A DNA stretch of 31,859 nucleotides from Nitrospirota bacterium (GCA_021789735.1 JAJYJB010000022.1:1-31859); one strand, 5' to 3'; positions 9,021 to 17,051 are shown, counted from the stretch's first letter. Notes: a model not told the origin generated them from the letters alone. Program-made: numbers and translations.

Positions 9021-10217
9021 ATGTTCGAAAAAGAACTTGACGGGCTGCGGCAAAAAGGACTACTCAGGGAAGTAGCGGACAGGACGGGCAGGCAGGTGCC
9101 CACCATCCGCGTTGGCGGCAGGGAGCTCGTCAACTTCTCTTCCAACGATTACCTGGGGCTTTCGGCAAGCCGCGGGCTCGCCCTCGCGGCTGCCGGCGCG
9201 GCCGGAGACCACGGCGCCGGGGCGGGGTCCGCCAGGCTCCTTTCGGGGGGCACCGTCCTCCACAGGGAGTTGGAAGAGAAGGCGGCCTCTTTCACGGGGG
9301 CCGCGGCCGCACTGCTTTTCAATTCCGGCTACCACGCCAACACAGGCGCGGTCCCCGCGCTGGCCGGCCCGGAGTGCGTCATATTCAGCGACGAGCTGAA
9401 CCATGCGAGCATAATAGACGGCTGCCGGTTAAGCAGGGCCAAGACCGTCATATTCCGCCACGCCGATGCCGGGCACCTTGAAGGGCTCCTCAGGGCGGAA
9501 AGGCCGAAAAGCAAAAGGGCGCTCATAGTGACCGAGTCTGTCTTCAGCATGGACGGGGACATCGCGCCGCTTGACGCCATCACGGACCTTTCAGCCCGCT
9601 TCGGCGCGGACCTCTACGTGGATGACGCCCACGCCTTCGGGGTTTTGGGCAAAGGCAAGGGGGGCCTGGCGCATTTCGGACTGGACCGTGGGGAAAACAG
9701 CGGCAATGGCGGGCCGGCCATCATCCGGATGTGCACCTTCTCAAAGGCGCTTGGCTCCTACGGCGCGTTCGTGGCCTCGGAGAAAGGCGTTATCGAATGG
9801 CTTAAAAACACGGCACGGACGTTTGTCTTCTCCACCGCGCTGCCGCCTTCCGTGGCGGGGGCCTCGCTTGCCGCGCTTGAGGTCCTGGGCAGCCCGGAGG
9901 GACTTTCCCTTGTCGAAAAGCTCCAGGGGAACATACGGCATGTCCGTGAAGGGCTTGCCGGGGCCGGGGGCCCCTGTTTCCCCGGAAAGGCTGGGGCGGA
10001 CGGGTCTCCTATCGTCCCTGTCCTCTTGAACGGGGTGGATGAAGCGCTCCGCGCCTCCCGCAGGCTTTTTGACGCCGGCTTTTACGTCCCGGCCATAAGG
10101 CCGCCCACGGTAAGGACACCCAGGCTCAGGCTGCAGGTGAGCGCGGCCCACGGCGCGCATGATATCGATTCGCTGCTTGCCGCCCTTGCGCTCGTGCAAA
10201 ACGGAAAAACCGCTTAA
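9021..10217 (+). CDS. bioF: 8-amino-7-oxononanoate synthase (biotin synthesis)
   Basis: 398 residues. A PLP-dependent alpha-oxoamine synthase that would condense pimeloyl-ACP/CoA with alanine in the cytoplasm, the first step of biotin ring assembly. Visible marks are NFSSNDYLGLS, the GAGSARLLSGGTVLHRELE loop, DELNHASIIDG, the PLP-contacting VDDAHAFGVLGKGKGG, the Schiff-base lysine in TFSKALGSYG (K242), and IRPPTVRTPRLRLQVSAAH near the C-terminus, which is the BioF rather than the Kbl version. Glycine C-acetyltransferase is a less likely alternative. No other bio gene is in the window. The ATG at 9021 lacks a close ribosome-binding site; AAGGAAG lies about 30 nt upstream and a small GC hairpin (8998-9012) lies between. 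Confidence 0.9.
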   Translation: MFEKELDGLRQKGLLREVADRTGRQVPTIRVGGRELVNFSSNDYLGLSASRGLALAAAGAAGDHGAGAGSARLLSGGTVLHRELEEKAASFTGAAAALLFNSGYHANTGAVPALAGPECVIFSDELNHASIIDGCRLSRAKTVIFRHADAGHLEGLLRAERPKSKRALIVTESVFSMDGDIAPLDAITDLSARFGADLYVDDAHAFGVLGKGKGGLAHFGLDRGENSGNGGPAIIRMCTFSKALGSYGAFVASEKGVIEWLKNTARTFVFSTALPPSVAGASLAALEVLGSPEGLSLVEKLQGNIRHVREGLAGAGGPCFPGKAGADGSPIVPVLLNGVDEALRASRRLFDAGFYVPAIRPPTVRTPRLRLQVSAAHGAHDIDSLLAALALVQNGKTA

Positions 10218-10233
10218 AGCGGCCCAAAAATTC

Positions 10234-10239
10234 TATAAT
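10234..10239 (+). promoter_or_regulatory. -10 box 7 nt before rel
   Basis: A perfect TATAAT is followed by 7 nt and then the rel ATG at 10247, in the 29-nt gap after bioF. There is no Shine-Dalgarno for rel. Either rel has a leaderless promoter here or it is read through from bioF; no convincing -35 is present. Confidence 0.45.
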
Positions 10240-10246
10240 ATTATTA

Positions 10247-12397
10247 ATGGCAGTAACCGAGGAAAAAGAGATCAGGGGGATAGATGACCTTATAGAGAAG
10301 GTGCGCTCCTATAACCCCGGAGCGGACCTTGAGTTCATACGGAAGGCCTATTTCTTTTCATTTGAGGCCCACGGCGAACAGAAGCGCCAGGAGGGCTCGC
10401 CCTTCATAAAGCATCCCCTCGCCGTTGCCTCCGTCCTCGCTGACATGAAGATGGACACGGTGAGCATAGCGGCCGGCCTGCTGCATGACACCCTGGAAGA
10501 CACGCCCATCATCAAGGAAGACCTCCAGAAGCGGTTCGGCTATGAGCTGGCGTTCCTCGTGGACTCCGTTACAAAGCTCGGGAAGATACAGTTTCAGTCC
10601 AAGGAGGAGGCGCAGGCCGAGAACTTCAGAAGGATGCTCCTTTCCATGGCCGAGGACATCAGGGTCATAATGATAAAGTTCGCCGACAGGCTGCACAACA
10701 TGCGCACCCTGCAGTACCTTCCCCGGACGAAGCGCGTGCGCATAGCGCAGGAGACGCTTGAGATCTACGCGCCGCTGGCAAACCGCCTGGGTATCGGATG
10801 GCTGAGGGTCGAGCTGGAAGACCTCTCCTTCAAGTATCTGCTGCCAAGTCTTTATGAGGACATGGTGAAGAAGGTCGCGTCTCGCAAGGAGGAGCAGGAA
10901 GGCTACATAAAAGGCCTGATAGAGATGATCGGACGGAGGCTTTCTGAAGAGGGCATCCCCGCGGCCGTTAAAGGCAGGGTGAAGCACTATTACGGCATCT
11001 ACCAGAAGATGCAGAGGCAAAAGGTGACCTTTGACCAGATATACGATGTGCTTGGCCTGAGGATCATCACCCGCACGAAGGCGGACTGCTACGCCATCCT
11101 GGGCCTCGTGCACTCCCTGTGGAAGCCGATAGCGGGGAAGTTCAAGGACTACATAGGCGTGCCCAAGTCCAACATGTACCAGTCCCTCCACACGACCGTG
11201 ATAGGGCCCGAAGGAAAGCGCGTGGAGTTCCAGATAAGGACCGAGGAGATGAACAGGGTGGCCGAGGAAGGCATCGCGGCCCACTGGAGGTACAAGGAAA
11301 AGGGCCACATCAACCCGAAGGACGACAGGTACATCGCATGGCTCAGGAATTTCATCCAGGAGCTGCAGGATGTCAGGCAGACCCCCAAGGAGTTCATGGA
11401 CGCAGTGAAGTCCGAGGTGGTGCCGGACACCATATACGTCTTCACCCCGAACGGCGACATCAAGGAGCTGCCCATGGGGGCCACGCCGGTCGATTTCGCC
11501 TACAGCATACACACGGAGGTGGGCCACAGGTGCGTGGGGGCAAAGGTGAACGGCAGGATGGCGCCGCTCAAATACCACTTGAATAACGGCGACACGGTGG
11601 AGATACTTACCCAGCAGAGCCATGTCCCCTCCCGCGACTGGCTGGGCTTCGTGGCGACCGAACGCGCAAAGGCCAGGGTGAAGCAATGGATAAAGACGGA
11701 GGAGAGGAAAGAGTCCCTGGAACTGGGCACGAAGCTGCTTGAAACGGAGATGCGCAAGAGGGGCCTTCACCTGCCCCCGGCCAAGGGAGAGCATATGGCG
11801 GAGGCGGCCCAGGCCCTTGGCTTCCAGAGCGTGGATGACATGCTCGTTGCCGTGGGCTACGGGAAGCTGCCGGTCAACCAGGCGGCAAACAGGATCGCCC
11901 CGGAGAGCGCTCCGCACGAGCCCGCGGCCAGGCCCGAAAAGCAGGCCAGGGAGCTGGAGGAAAAAGGGATAACCATAACCGGCATGAGCAACATCCTCTA
12001 CCACGTCTCCAAATGCTGTTACCCCATCCCCGGGGACAACCTGGTGGGCTTCATCACCAGGGGCAAGGGGGTGAGCATCCACAGGAGGAGCTGCCCCAAC
12101 CTGCCCACCCTGGCCGCGGACGAGGAAAGACTTATCTCCGTGCAGTGGAAATCAAGCGAGGGCGCAATGAATTACGCCCGCATAGTCGTTGACACCGTGG
12201 ACAAGCCGGGAATCGTGGCCAACCTCTCGGCGGCCATCTCTTCCCTGAACATTAACATCCACCACATGGAGGCCGTCACGAACCAGCTGCAGAAGGCAAG
12301 GATATCCTTCCTGCTTGAGGTCAGGGACAGGGCCCAGCTGAACGCGGTCACGCAAAAACTCATGCAGCTTGAGGGCGTCACGAACGTCAGAAGATAA
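10247..12397 (+). CDS. rel: Bifunctional (p)ppGpp synthetase/hydrolase
   Basis: 716 residues with full long-RSH architecture. The HD hydrolase domain (about 40-190) has the metal-binding LLHDTLEDT (H80-D81). The synthetase domain (about 230-350) has GRVKHYYGIYQKM, YQSLHTTVIGPEGKRVEFQI and then the catalytic RT. Then come TGS (about 395-455, DTIYVFTPNGDIKELPMGAT), a Cys-containing zinc-finger region (SKCCYPIPGDNLVGF) and a C-terminal ACT domain (about 640-716, DTVDKPGIVANLSAAIS). It makes and degrades the stringent-response alarmone. The synthetase charge motif reads K-F-K-D (298-301) where bifunctional enzymes usually have R-x-K-D and RelA has E-x-D-D; the positive charge predicts the bifunctional class. 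Intact HD residues agree. Confidence 0.97.
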   Translation: MAVTEEKEIRGIDDLIEKVRSYNPGADLEFIRKAYFFSFEAHGEQKRQEGSPFIKHPLAVASVLADMKMDTVSIAAGLLHDTLEDTPIIKEDLQKRFGYELAFLVDSVTKLGKIQFQSKEEAQAENFRRMLLSMAEDIRVIMIKFADRLHNMRTLQYLPRTKRVRIAQETLEIYAPLANRLGIGWLRVELEDLSFKYLLPSLYEDMVKKVASRKEEQEGYIKGLIEMIGRRLSEEGIPAAVKGRVKHYYGIYQKMQRQKVTFDQIYDVLGLRIITRTKADCYAILGLVHSLWKPIAGKFKDYIGVPKSNMYQSLHTTVIGPEGKRVEFQIRTEEMNRVAEEGIAAHWRYKEKGHINPKDDRYIAWLRNFIQELQDVRQTPKEFMDAVKSEVVPDTIYVFTPNGDIKELPMGATPVDFAYSIHTEVGHRCVGAKVNGRMAPLKYHLNNGDTVEILTQQSHVPSRDWLGFVATERAKARVKQWIKTEERKESLELGTKLLETEMRKRGLHLPPAKGEHMAEAAQALGFQSVDDMLVAVGYGKLPVNQAANRIAPESAPHEPAARPEKQARELEEKGITITGMSNILYHVSKCCYPIPGDNLVGFITRGKGVSIHRRSCPNLPTLAADEERLISVQWKSSEGAMNYARIVVDTVDKPGIVANLSAAISSLNINIHHMEAVTNQLQKARISFLLEVRDRAQLNAVTQKLMQLEGVTNVRR

Positions 12398-12406
12398 GTT
12401 TTTTGG

Positions 12407-12440
12407 ATCAGAGATGGGACCGGGCCCGGCCTTTTTCATT
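12407..12440 (+). terminator. Weak terminator candidate after rel
   Basis: The GC palindrome CCGGGCCCGG within GGGACCGGGCCCGGCC is followed by TTTTTCATTTG, starting 20 nt after the rel stop. The stem leaves almost no loop, so confidence is low. Confidence 0.35.
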
Positions 12441-12463
12441 TGTATTATTTATGGGCCTATTCA

Positions 12464-12492
12464 TTGACAATACCTGTCACCAAAAGTAACAT
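12464..12492 (+). promoter_or_regulatory. Sigma-70-type promoter of atpB-atpE
   Basis: TTGACA (12464-12469, perfect -35), 17-nt spacer, TAACAT (12487-12492, 4 of 6). This gives a leader of about 32 nt with AGGAGG at 12511-12516, 14 nt before the atpB ATG. It shows that atpB-atpE is transcribed separately from rel and from the other atp operon. Confidence 0.7.
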
Positions 12493-12530
12493 AAAACGAA
12501 TTTCTCCTGAAGGAGGCTTTAAGGGCCCCG

Positions 12531-13214
12531 ATGCATGAAGCAACGTTTTTAGACCCGTTCATAAACCCGGCTGCCGTGCCTCATTACGTGTCTTTTGCGT
12601 TTCTGGCCTCCGCGATCCTTATAGCTGCGGCCATAGCGGTAAGGGTTTCGATGTCCCTTGTCCCCAGGGGCCTGCAGAACTTCATGGAGGCTGTCATGGA
12701 GGCGATGTTCAGGCTCTCCGAGGACAACATAGGGCATGAATACGGGGCTTTTTTCTTCCCCCTGATATGCACGCTCTTCATGTACATACTGCTGTGCAAC
12801 CTTTTCGGCCTGATACCGGGGTTCTCCTCGCCTACGGCAAACATCAACGTTACGGCCTCCATGGCGGTGCCCGTCTTCTTTATTTATCAGATCTGGGGTT
12901 TCAAGGTGCACGGGCTGCGCTACATAAGGCATTTCCTTGGCCCTATACAGGCCATATACGCGCTGCCCCTCATGATCTTCATGTTCTTCACCGAGGTGAT
13001 AAGCCATCTGGCCAGGCCGCTGACCCTTGCGGTAAGGCTCTTTGGAAACATGTACGCAAAGCACCTGATGCTGCTGATACTGGCCGTGATGCTGCCGCTC
13101 CTGGTGCCGGATGCGATACTCTTCCTAGGCTTCGGGATATCCCTTGTCCAGGCATTCGTCTTTACGCTCTTGGCCACGGTATATATAGCTGGCGTCGTCC
13201 AAGAGGCGCATTAG
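12531..13214 (+). CDS. atpB: FO ATP synthase a subunit
   Basis: 227 residues, five to six membrane helices. The essential arginine lies in LARPLTLAVRLFGNMYAKH, the most conserved segment of the a subunit, and the C-terminal helix includes LVQAFVFTLLATVYIAGVVQ. Subunit a provides the two half-channels and faces the c-ring. It and atpE form their own operon about 3.6 kb from the F1/stator operon and on the opposite strand. There is no atpI in front of it. Confidence 0.97.
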   Translation: MHEATFLDPFINPAAVPHYVSFAFLASAILIAAAIAVRVSMSLVPRGLQNFMEAVMEAMFRLSEDNIGHEYGAFFFPLICTLFMYILLCNLFGLIPGFSSPTANINVTASMAVPVFFIYQIWGFKVHGLRYIRHFLGPIQAIYALPLMIFMFFTEVISHLARPLTLAVRLFGNMYAKHLMLLILAVMLPLLVPDAILFLGFGISLVQAFVFTLLATVYIAGVVQEAH

Positions 13215-13254
13215 CGGTTTTTAGCAATCTTTCAGAAAGGAGGAAAATCTTCTC

Positions 13255-13614
13255 ATGAAAAAGTTTTTTGCAGCGCTCTTTCTCGCGGGCGTAATGCTTC
13301 TGCTGGTAGCGCCTTTGGCCTTTGGGGCCAATGGGCCGGCCGCGGCATCCACGACCGCCGGCAACGCGAAACTACACTATTACGCCTTGGCTGTCCTGGG
13401 AGCCGAGGTTGGCATAGGCATCGCCGCACTGGGGACCGGTATCGGCGAGGGCCATGCAGTTGGAGGCGCTTGCCAGGGTGTGGCCAGGAACCCCGGCGCT
13501 CAGGGCAAGATACTTACGACCCTCATCATCGGCCTGGCCCTGATAGAATCGCTTGCGATCTACGCCCTCGTCGTTGTCCTTATAGTCTTCTACGCCAATC
13601 CGTTCAAGGTGTAA
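13255..13614 (+). CDS. atpE: FO ATP synthase c subunit, with presequence and two-carboxylate site
   Basis: 119 residues, longer than the usual 75-90. A signal-peptide-like segment (about 1-25, ending PLAFGA) precedes the two-helix hairpin: helix 1 with GIGIAALGTGIGEGHAVGG, the polar loop ARNPGAQGK, and helix 2 with GLALIESLAIYALVVVLIV. Aligned without gaps to the Ilyobacter/Propionigenium c subunit, the ion-site glutamate is E98, with S99 and Y103, and E65 falls where Na+-type rings have Gln32. Glu at both positions is the two-carboxylate pattern known from Fusobacterium nucleatum, so Na+ coupling is possible; this is inference. The gene has a strong AAAGGAGG ribosome-binding site and a terminator. 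Confidence 0.96.
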   Translation: MKKFFAALFLAGVMLLLVAPLAFGANGPAAASTTAGNAKLHYYALAVLGAEVGIGIAALGTGIGEGHAVGGACQGVARNPGAQGKILTTLIIGLALIESLAIYALVVVLIVFYANPFKV

Positions 13615-13644
13615 AGGGAAAAAATAAAAATATCTTTTGACCGG

Positions 13645-13676
13645 AAAAGGGCCCTTTCAGGGGCCCTTTTTATTTT
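13645..13676 (+). terminator. Terminator of atpB-atpE, shared with the convergent GT39 gene
   Basis: A perfect 10-bp stem AAAAGGGCCC / GGGCCCTTTT (13645-13654, 13661-13670) with a 6-nt loop, followed by TATTTT. On the minus strand it also ends in TTTT, and the stop codon of the convergent glycosyltransferase lies within its right edge, so it probably works in both directions. Confidence 0.88.
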
Positions 13677-15253
13677 GAGGCAAGTGATGGGGAAAATCCG
13701 TCCTTCCTGCTTTCTCCGGGCGGAATGATAAGCGCCTCAAGCTTATAGGGCGGCAGTCCGCCGCGGTCCCCATCCGTATGCAGATACGGAGACGAAACGG
13801 CTTCTCTTTCGGCATCCGGGAAAAGCGCCAGAAACCGCGTGGGCACGCTGTTGCCATGGGCATAGACAAGTATCCCCCCTTCATTGAGGACCCACGGGCG
13901 CCGGTACACGTCTGCCAGAGTTACGTATCTGGCGCCAGGCATTTCGGCAAGGACGTTTGCGGCAATATAGGTGTTGCCCGGCGGGGCCAGCACCGGCAGG
14001 CCTTTAAGGCCGCCTATCCCGGCCTCCCTAGCCCCAGCCTCCAGCTGACGGGACAGCGAGGCATATGGGATGTGGATGCGCTCCGCCTTCCCGGTCAGGT
14101 CCGGGAAAAAACCCACTATGGCCCTTGCCAGAAAAATGAGCACCGCTATCGCCAGGCACAGGTATCCAAGGGAAGCGGTCCGCCTGCGAGGAGCGCGCGG
14201 CTCCAGGATGGAAAAACCCGCCAGAGGCAGCGTGAAATATACAGGCGTGAGCCAGCGGTCCTGAAAATGCCCGGGATCGAAAGCGAGTATCCCTATAAGG
14301 GGCAGCGCGAGGCCATACAGGGCAAGGACCGGAAACATTCCGGCCGGGGAGATGGCATCTCCGCTGCCTTTTGACCAGAAGATATTGTCAGATTTTGACC
14401 GGAAAACGCCGCGGAAAGACAGGTCCTTCCCCATGAAAAGCAGAAAGACCAGCAGGAAAAGAATGACCTCTGAGTAGACGGACACAACAAACCGCAGCAA
14501 GGGGCGCGGCCTGGGCAGCCAGAGGCGCGACAGTTTGTAGGCGTAGGACACGGACGGGAAGCCGTTTTGAGAGAGCCACATGAGGTGGGGCAGCATCACG
14601 GCCGCGAAACACAGAAGGGAGAGGAACATCTTTTTGTCCGACAGGGCGCGCCTGCCCTGCCCGGCTGTCGCGCCATACAGGAGCACCGCCAGAAGAAAGA
14701 GCACAAAATTATACTTGGAAAGCACTCCAAGGCCACAGGCCACGCCAAAAAGCATATAGTCCCGCCCGGAGCGGGACATCAGGATCCGCAGAAAAAATAT
14801 GCACGCCACGACCGCCATCAACGCTACCAGCACCGTGTTGCTAAGGTCGCGGTTGCACTCATAAGAGAATATGGGAAAAAGAAGGAGACTACCCGTGGCA
14901 ATCAGGGATTCGCGCGGGTTGCGAAAATGCCTGGCCAGCAGGTAGAAGGAAAGATAAAAGGCAAAAAGCATGCTGTACTTTATCAGCACCAGCATGACAA
15001 GGCCCCTGCCCGAAAAAAGCGAGACCAGCCAGACGATCCACGTGTAAAGGGGGGCCTGGCGGGCATATCCCAGGTGGAAAGCCGAGCCGTTCAGAAACTG
15101 CTCCGCCTCGTCCAGTTCCATCCCAGGGGAGACAAGAAGCCTCAAAACGGCATAACAGGCGCAGTATATGAAGATGACGAGGGCCGGGGTTATGTCGCCC
15201 TTTTTTAATTCCGGGGGCCTCACCCCGCCTGGAAGACCGGATCCCGTTACCAT
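13670..15253 (-). CDS. GT39-family membrane glycosyltransferase
   Basis: 527 residues from ATG 15253, chosen because GGGAGAAA lies just upstream; longer upstream starts give an atypical tail. About 10-11 hydrophobic helices (residues about 20-430) precede a soluble C-terminal domain. The first periplasmic loop has ELDEAEQFLNGSAF, with the acidic pair expected for the catalytic base of GT39/ArnT-type GT-C enzymes, and then YARQAPLYTWIVWLVSLFSG. Such proteins move a sugar from a polyprenyl-phosphate donor onto lipid, glycan or protein outside the inner membrane. Acceptor and sugar cannot be read from sequence, and no glycan cluster surrounds it. Confidence 0.85.
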   Translation of the reverse strand: MVTGSGLPGGVRPPELKKGDITPALVIFIYCACYAVLRLLVSPGMELDEAEQFLNGSAFHLGYARQAPLYTWIVWLVSLFSGRGLVMLVLIKYSMLFAFYLSFYLLARHFRNPRESLIATGSLLLFPIFSYECNRDLSNTVLVALMAVVACIFFLRILMSRSGRDYMLFGVACGLGVLSKYNFVLFLLAVLLYGATAGQGRRALSDKKMFLSLLCFAAVMLPHLMWLSQNGFPSVSYAYKLSRLWLPRPRPLLRFVVSVYSEVILFLLVFLLFMGKDLSFRGVFRSKSDNIFWSKGSGDAISPAGMFPVLALYGLALPLIGILAFDPGHFQDRWLTPVYFTLPLAGFSILEPRAPRRRTASLGYLCLAIAVLIFLARAIVGFFPDLTGKAERIHIPYASLSRQLEAGAREAGIGGLKGLPVLAPPGNTYIAANVLAEMPGARYVTLADVYRRPWVLNEGGILVYAHGNSVPTRFLALFPDAEREAVSSPYLHTDGDRGGLPPYKLEALIIPPGESRKDGFSPSLASK

Positions 15254-15390
15254 TTTCTCCCTGTCAAAGATTTTATCCAGAATGAGGACTCGTTTTATTT
15301 TACTTCTTACCTGCGGCAATAAGCTATGAAAGTTTTTTGTTGCCAGGTTGGTCCGGCTTCCCAAACAAAAAATCCGGCAGCTGGCTATGT

Positions 15391-15396
15391 TATTAT
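15391..15396 (+). promoter_or_regulatory. -10-like box before the small gene at 15405
   Basis: TATTAT (5 of 6) ends 8 nt before the ATG at 15405, which has no ribosome-binding site. The 151-nt divergent gap to the GT39 gene shows no clear -35 on this strand. Confidence 0.35.
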
Positions 15397-15404
15397 TTAT
15401 CATC

Positions 15405-15755
15405 ATGACAGATGCTTGGTACAACGGACTGCCGGAATCGGAAGAGGACCGGATCTACAGCGAATCCGTAAAACGCATCCAAAGCGGCGTCGAGCAGGGG
15501 ATGACCTTCGAGAAGGCGGCAAGGCTTATAGAGGCCGCGGGTGAGGAGCTGAGGGCGGCCATACTGGACGATGCCCTCAAGGTGCTGATCGCAAAATTCC
15601 ATTTCAGCGAAGGCATGGCGCTTGACAAGCTTGCAAAAAAACTGGGGCTTCCCCTTGCGCGCCTGGAAGAGGCAAAAGACGCCATGCTTAAGGAAGTGGA
15701 GCAGGCCGCCATAGAACGCTACAAAGAGGAGTCGGGCAGCTCCGGCAACGCATAG
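15405..15755 (+). CDS. Small helical protein of unknown function
   Basis: 116 residues from ATG 15405 (MTDAWYNGLPESEEDRIY). I do not recognise the family. It is acidic, Ala/Glu/Lys-rich and predicted almost entirely helical. Residues about 70-100, MALDKLAKKLGLPLARLEE, have the look of a helix-turn-helix or a short coiled coil. There is no signal peptide or membrane segment, so it is probably cytoplasmic. It is followed 43 nt later by another unknown gene on the same strand and may be co-transcribed. An upstream in-frame start at 15348 exists but would add a hydrophobic tail without support. Confidence 0.7.
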   Translation: MTDAWYNGLPESEEDRIYSESVKRIQSGVEQGMTFEKAARLIEAAGEELRAAILDDALKVLIAKFHFSEGMALDKLAKKLGLPLARLEEAKDAMLKEVEQAAIERYKEESGSSGNA

Positions 15756-15798
15756 GCCCCATGTTTAGAGGAACAGCCCCCGCGCAGGACGGGACACC

Positions 15799-16176
15799 AT
15801 GGTAGACATAAGCATATCGAGGATAGGGAAAAACAGGACCTTCAGGGAAAACCTCCGGTTCGACGTCACGCCGGAGCTGCTGTTCAAGCCCAGGTTCGTG
15901 AACTCCGCAGAAAACGAGGCGCTCGTAAAGGAGACCCAGGGGTTTTCCTTCTACGTGGAATACATGGAAGACATGCCCAAACCGGCCCTCATGGTGATGA
16001 AGACCTTCAGCCTCAGGTCAAAAAGCATCGCCCAGGTGGCGGACGCGCCGGAAGAGCTCCTCTGGGGCGCCGTGCGCGAAAGCGGGGGAAAAGACATAAT
16101 TGGGATGTTCCCGCTGAGCAGGCCCCTCGAGGACTGGATAAAAAGCCAGATAGAGGCCCACGCGAAAAAAGCCTGA
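15799..16176 (+). CDS. Small conserved-looking protein of unknown function
   Basis: 125 residues, MVDISISRIGKNRTFRENLR at the start. Mixed alpha/beta composition, no signal peptide, no membrane helix, no cysteines and no motif I can name. The codon use matches its neighbours, which supports a real gene. GGAC close to the ATG may serve as a weak ribosome-binding site. It lies 43 nt after the unknown gene at 15405-15755 and is followed by a terminator, so the two probably form a small operon. Confidence 0.7.
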   Translation: MVDISISRIGKNRTFRENLRFDVTPELLFKPRFVNSAENEALVKETQGFSFYVEYMEDMPKPALMVMKTFSLRSKSIAQVADAPEELLWGAVRESGGKDIIGMFPLSRPLEDWIKSQIEAHAKKA

Positions 16177-16236
16177 GGACTCTACGCCCGCTCAGGGCAT
16201 CTTTTATGGCATCTTTTATCCTTGCGCAGATAAAAT

Positions 16237-16290
16237 AAAAAATCCCCTTTTTGCCCTTGGCAGCCCATTTTAGGAAGGGGTTTTTTCAAT
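16237..16290 (+). terminator. Terminator after the two unknown genes
   Basis: AAAAAATCCCCTT (16237-16249) pairs with AAGGGGTTTTTT (16275-16286) with one bulged T and a 25-nt loop, ending in six Ts. It lies 60 nt after the stop of the gene at 15799-16176. The rest of the gap to 16390 shows only AT-rich sequence and the ribosome-binding site of the next gene. Confidence 0.55.
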
Positions 16291-16390
16291 GCGCTTCAGA
16301 GACTCACAGGCATTTTGTTCATTTTGAGAGAGCATTTGTTGGCGACAAGCAAAAAATCAAAAAATCTTTTCTGGGGAGGACATAAAAAAG

Positions 16391-16873
16391 ATGCAGGAAC
16401 AACAGGCCGTAATAGAGACCAGGCTGGGCGACATCACCCTCAGGTTTTTCCCCGATGTGGCACCGAACCATGTAAAAAACTTTATCGACCTGGCCCAAAA
16501 AGGGTTTTACGACGGGACCATATTCCACCGGGTGGTGCCGGGCTTTGTGATACAGGGCGGAGACCCTAACACGAAGGGGCCAAACCGTTCGACATATGGC
16601 ATGGGCGGCCCGGGATACACCATCAAGGCGGAGTTCAACTCAAGGCCGCATAAGCGCGGCACCCTCTCCATGGCGCGCTCGAGCAATCCGGACAGCGCAG
16701 GATCCCAGTTCTTCATAACCGTTGCCGACGTTCCCTTTCTGGACAACCAGTACACGGTGTTCGGGGAAGTGGTGTCCGGCATGGAGGTGGTGGACGAGAT
16801 CGTAAACCTGCCAAGGGACCAGGCGGACAACCCCAGTGAGCGGGTGGAGATGAAAGTGCGGTTCATCGAGTAA
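16391..16873 (+). CDS. Cyclophilin-type peptidyl-prolyl cis-trans isomerase
   Basis: 160 residues, a minimal single-domain cyclophilin. The catalytic arginine is in YDGTIFHRVVPGFVIQGGDP; other marks are GPGYTIKAEFN, GTLSMARSSNPDSAGSQFFI and LDNQYTVFGEVVSGMEVVD. It speeds prolyl bond isomerisation during protein folding. It lacks a signal peptide, so the cytoplasm is likely (PpiB-like). GGGGAGG about 12 nt upstream is the ribosome-binding site. It seems to be a single-gene unit, with terminators on both sides. Confidence 0.96.
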   Translation: MQEQQAVIETRLGDITLRFFPDVAPNHVKNFIDLAQKGFYDGTIFHRVVPGFVIQGGDPNTKGPNRSTYGMGGPGYTIKAEFNSRPHKRGTLSMARSSNPDSAGSQFFITVADVPFLDNQYTVFGEVVSGMEVVDEIVNLPRDQADNPSERVEMKVRFIE

Positions 16874-16884
16874 GCTGATCCGAA

Positions 16885-16920
16885 AAAACCGCTTCTGCAC
16901 GGGTTTTGCATTTTTATTTT
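16885..16920 (+). terminator. Probable terminator of the cyclophilin gene
   Basis: AAAACC (16885-16890) and GGTTTT (16902-16907) form a short stem followed by GCATTTTTATTTTT, 12 nt after the stop codon. Confidence 0.5.
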
Positions 16921-16991
16921 TCCGGGTGTCTTCCGGGAACCCTGTGGGCGTGCACACAGGCCATTTTATTTTTTAAAACCCATCCAGATCT

Positions 16992-17051
16992 CATGCGCGG
17001 GCCAAGACCCGCATGGCCATTTCAGTTTGTGGGGGGTACCCCCCACTGAAA
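16992..17051. other. Two adjacent strong hairpins in a 348-bp gene-free gap
   Basis: The gap 16874-17221 has no credible ORF. After the cyclophilin terminator it holds a bulged hairpin (16992-17015, CATGCGCGGG / CCCGCATG) and a second one at 17020-17051: outer stem TTTCAGT / ACTGAAA, a 4-nt bulge, then GGGGGG-TA-CCCCCC, with a T run (17060-17067) soon after. The pair could be a second terminator or part of a small RNA. I cannot say which. Confidence 0.5.

Noticed and set aside
10358..12082. 574-residue open frame on the strand opposite rel
   Set aside because: It is the mirror of a fully convincing rel gene, has no known domain or ribosome-binding site, and is explained by the codon bias of GC-rich coding DNA.
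12549..13064. Minus-strand frames opposite atpB
   Set aside because: Shadow of a certain atpB gene with no domain support.
13670..15424. Longer GT39 protein starting at 15424
   Set aside because: The extra 57 residues are not membrane-like and the internal ATG at 15253 has a good ribosome-binding site.
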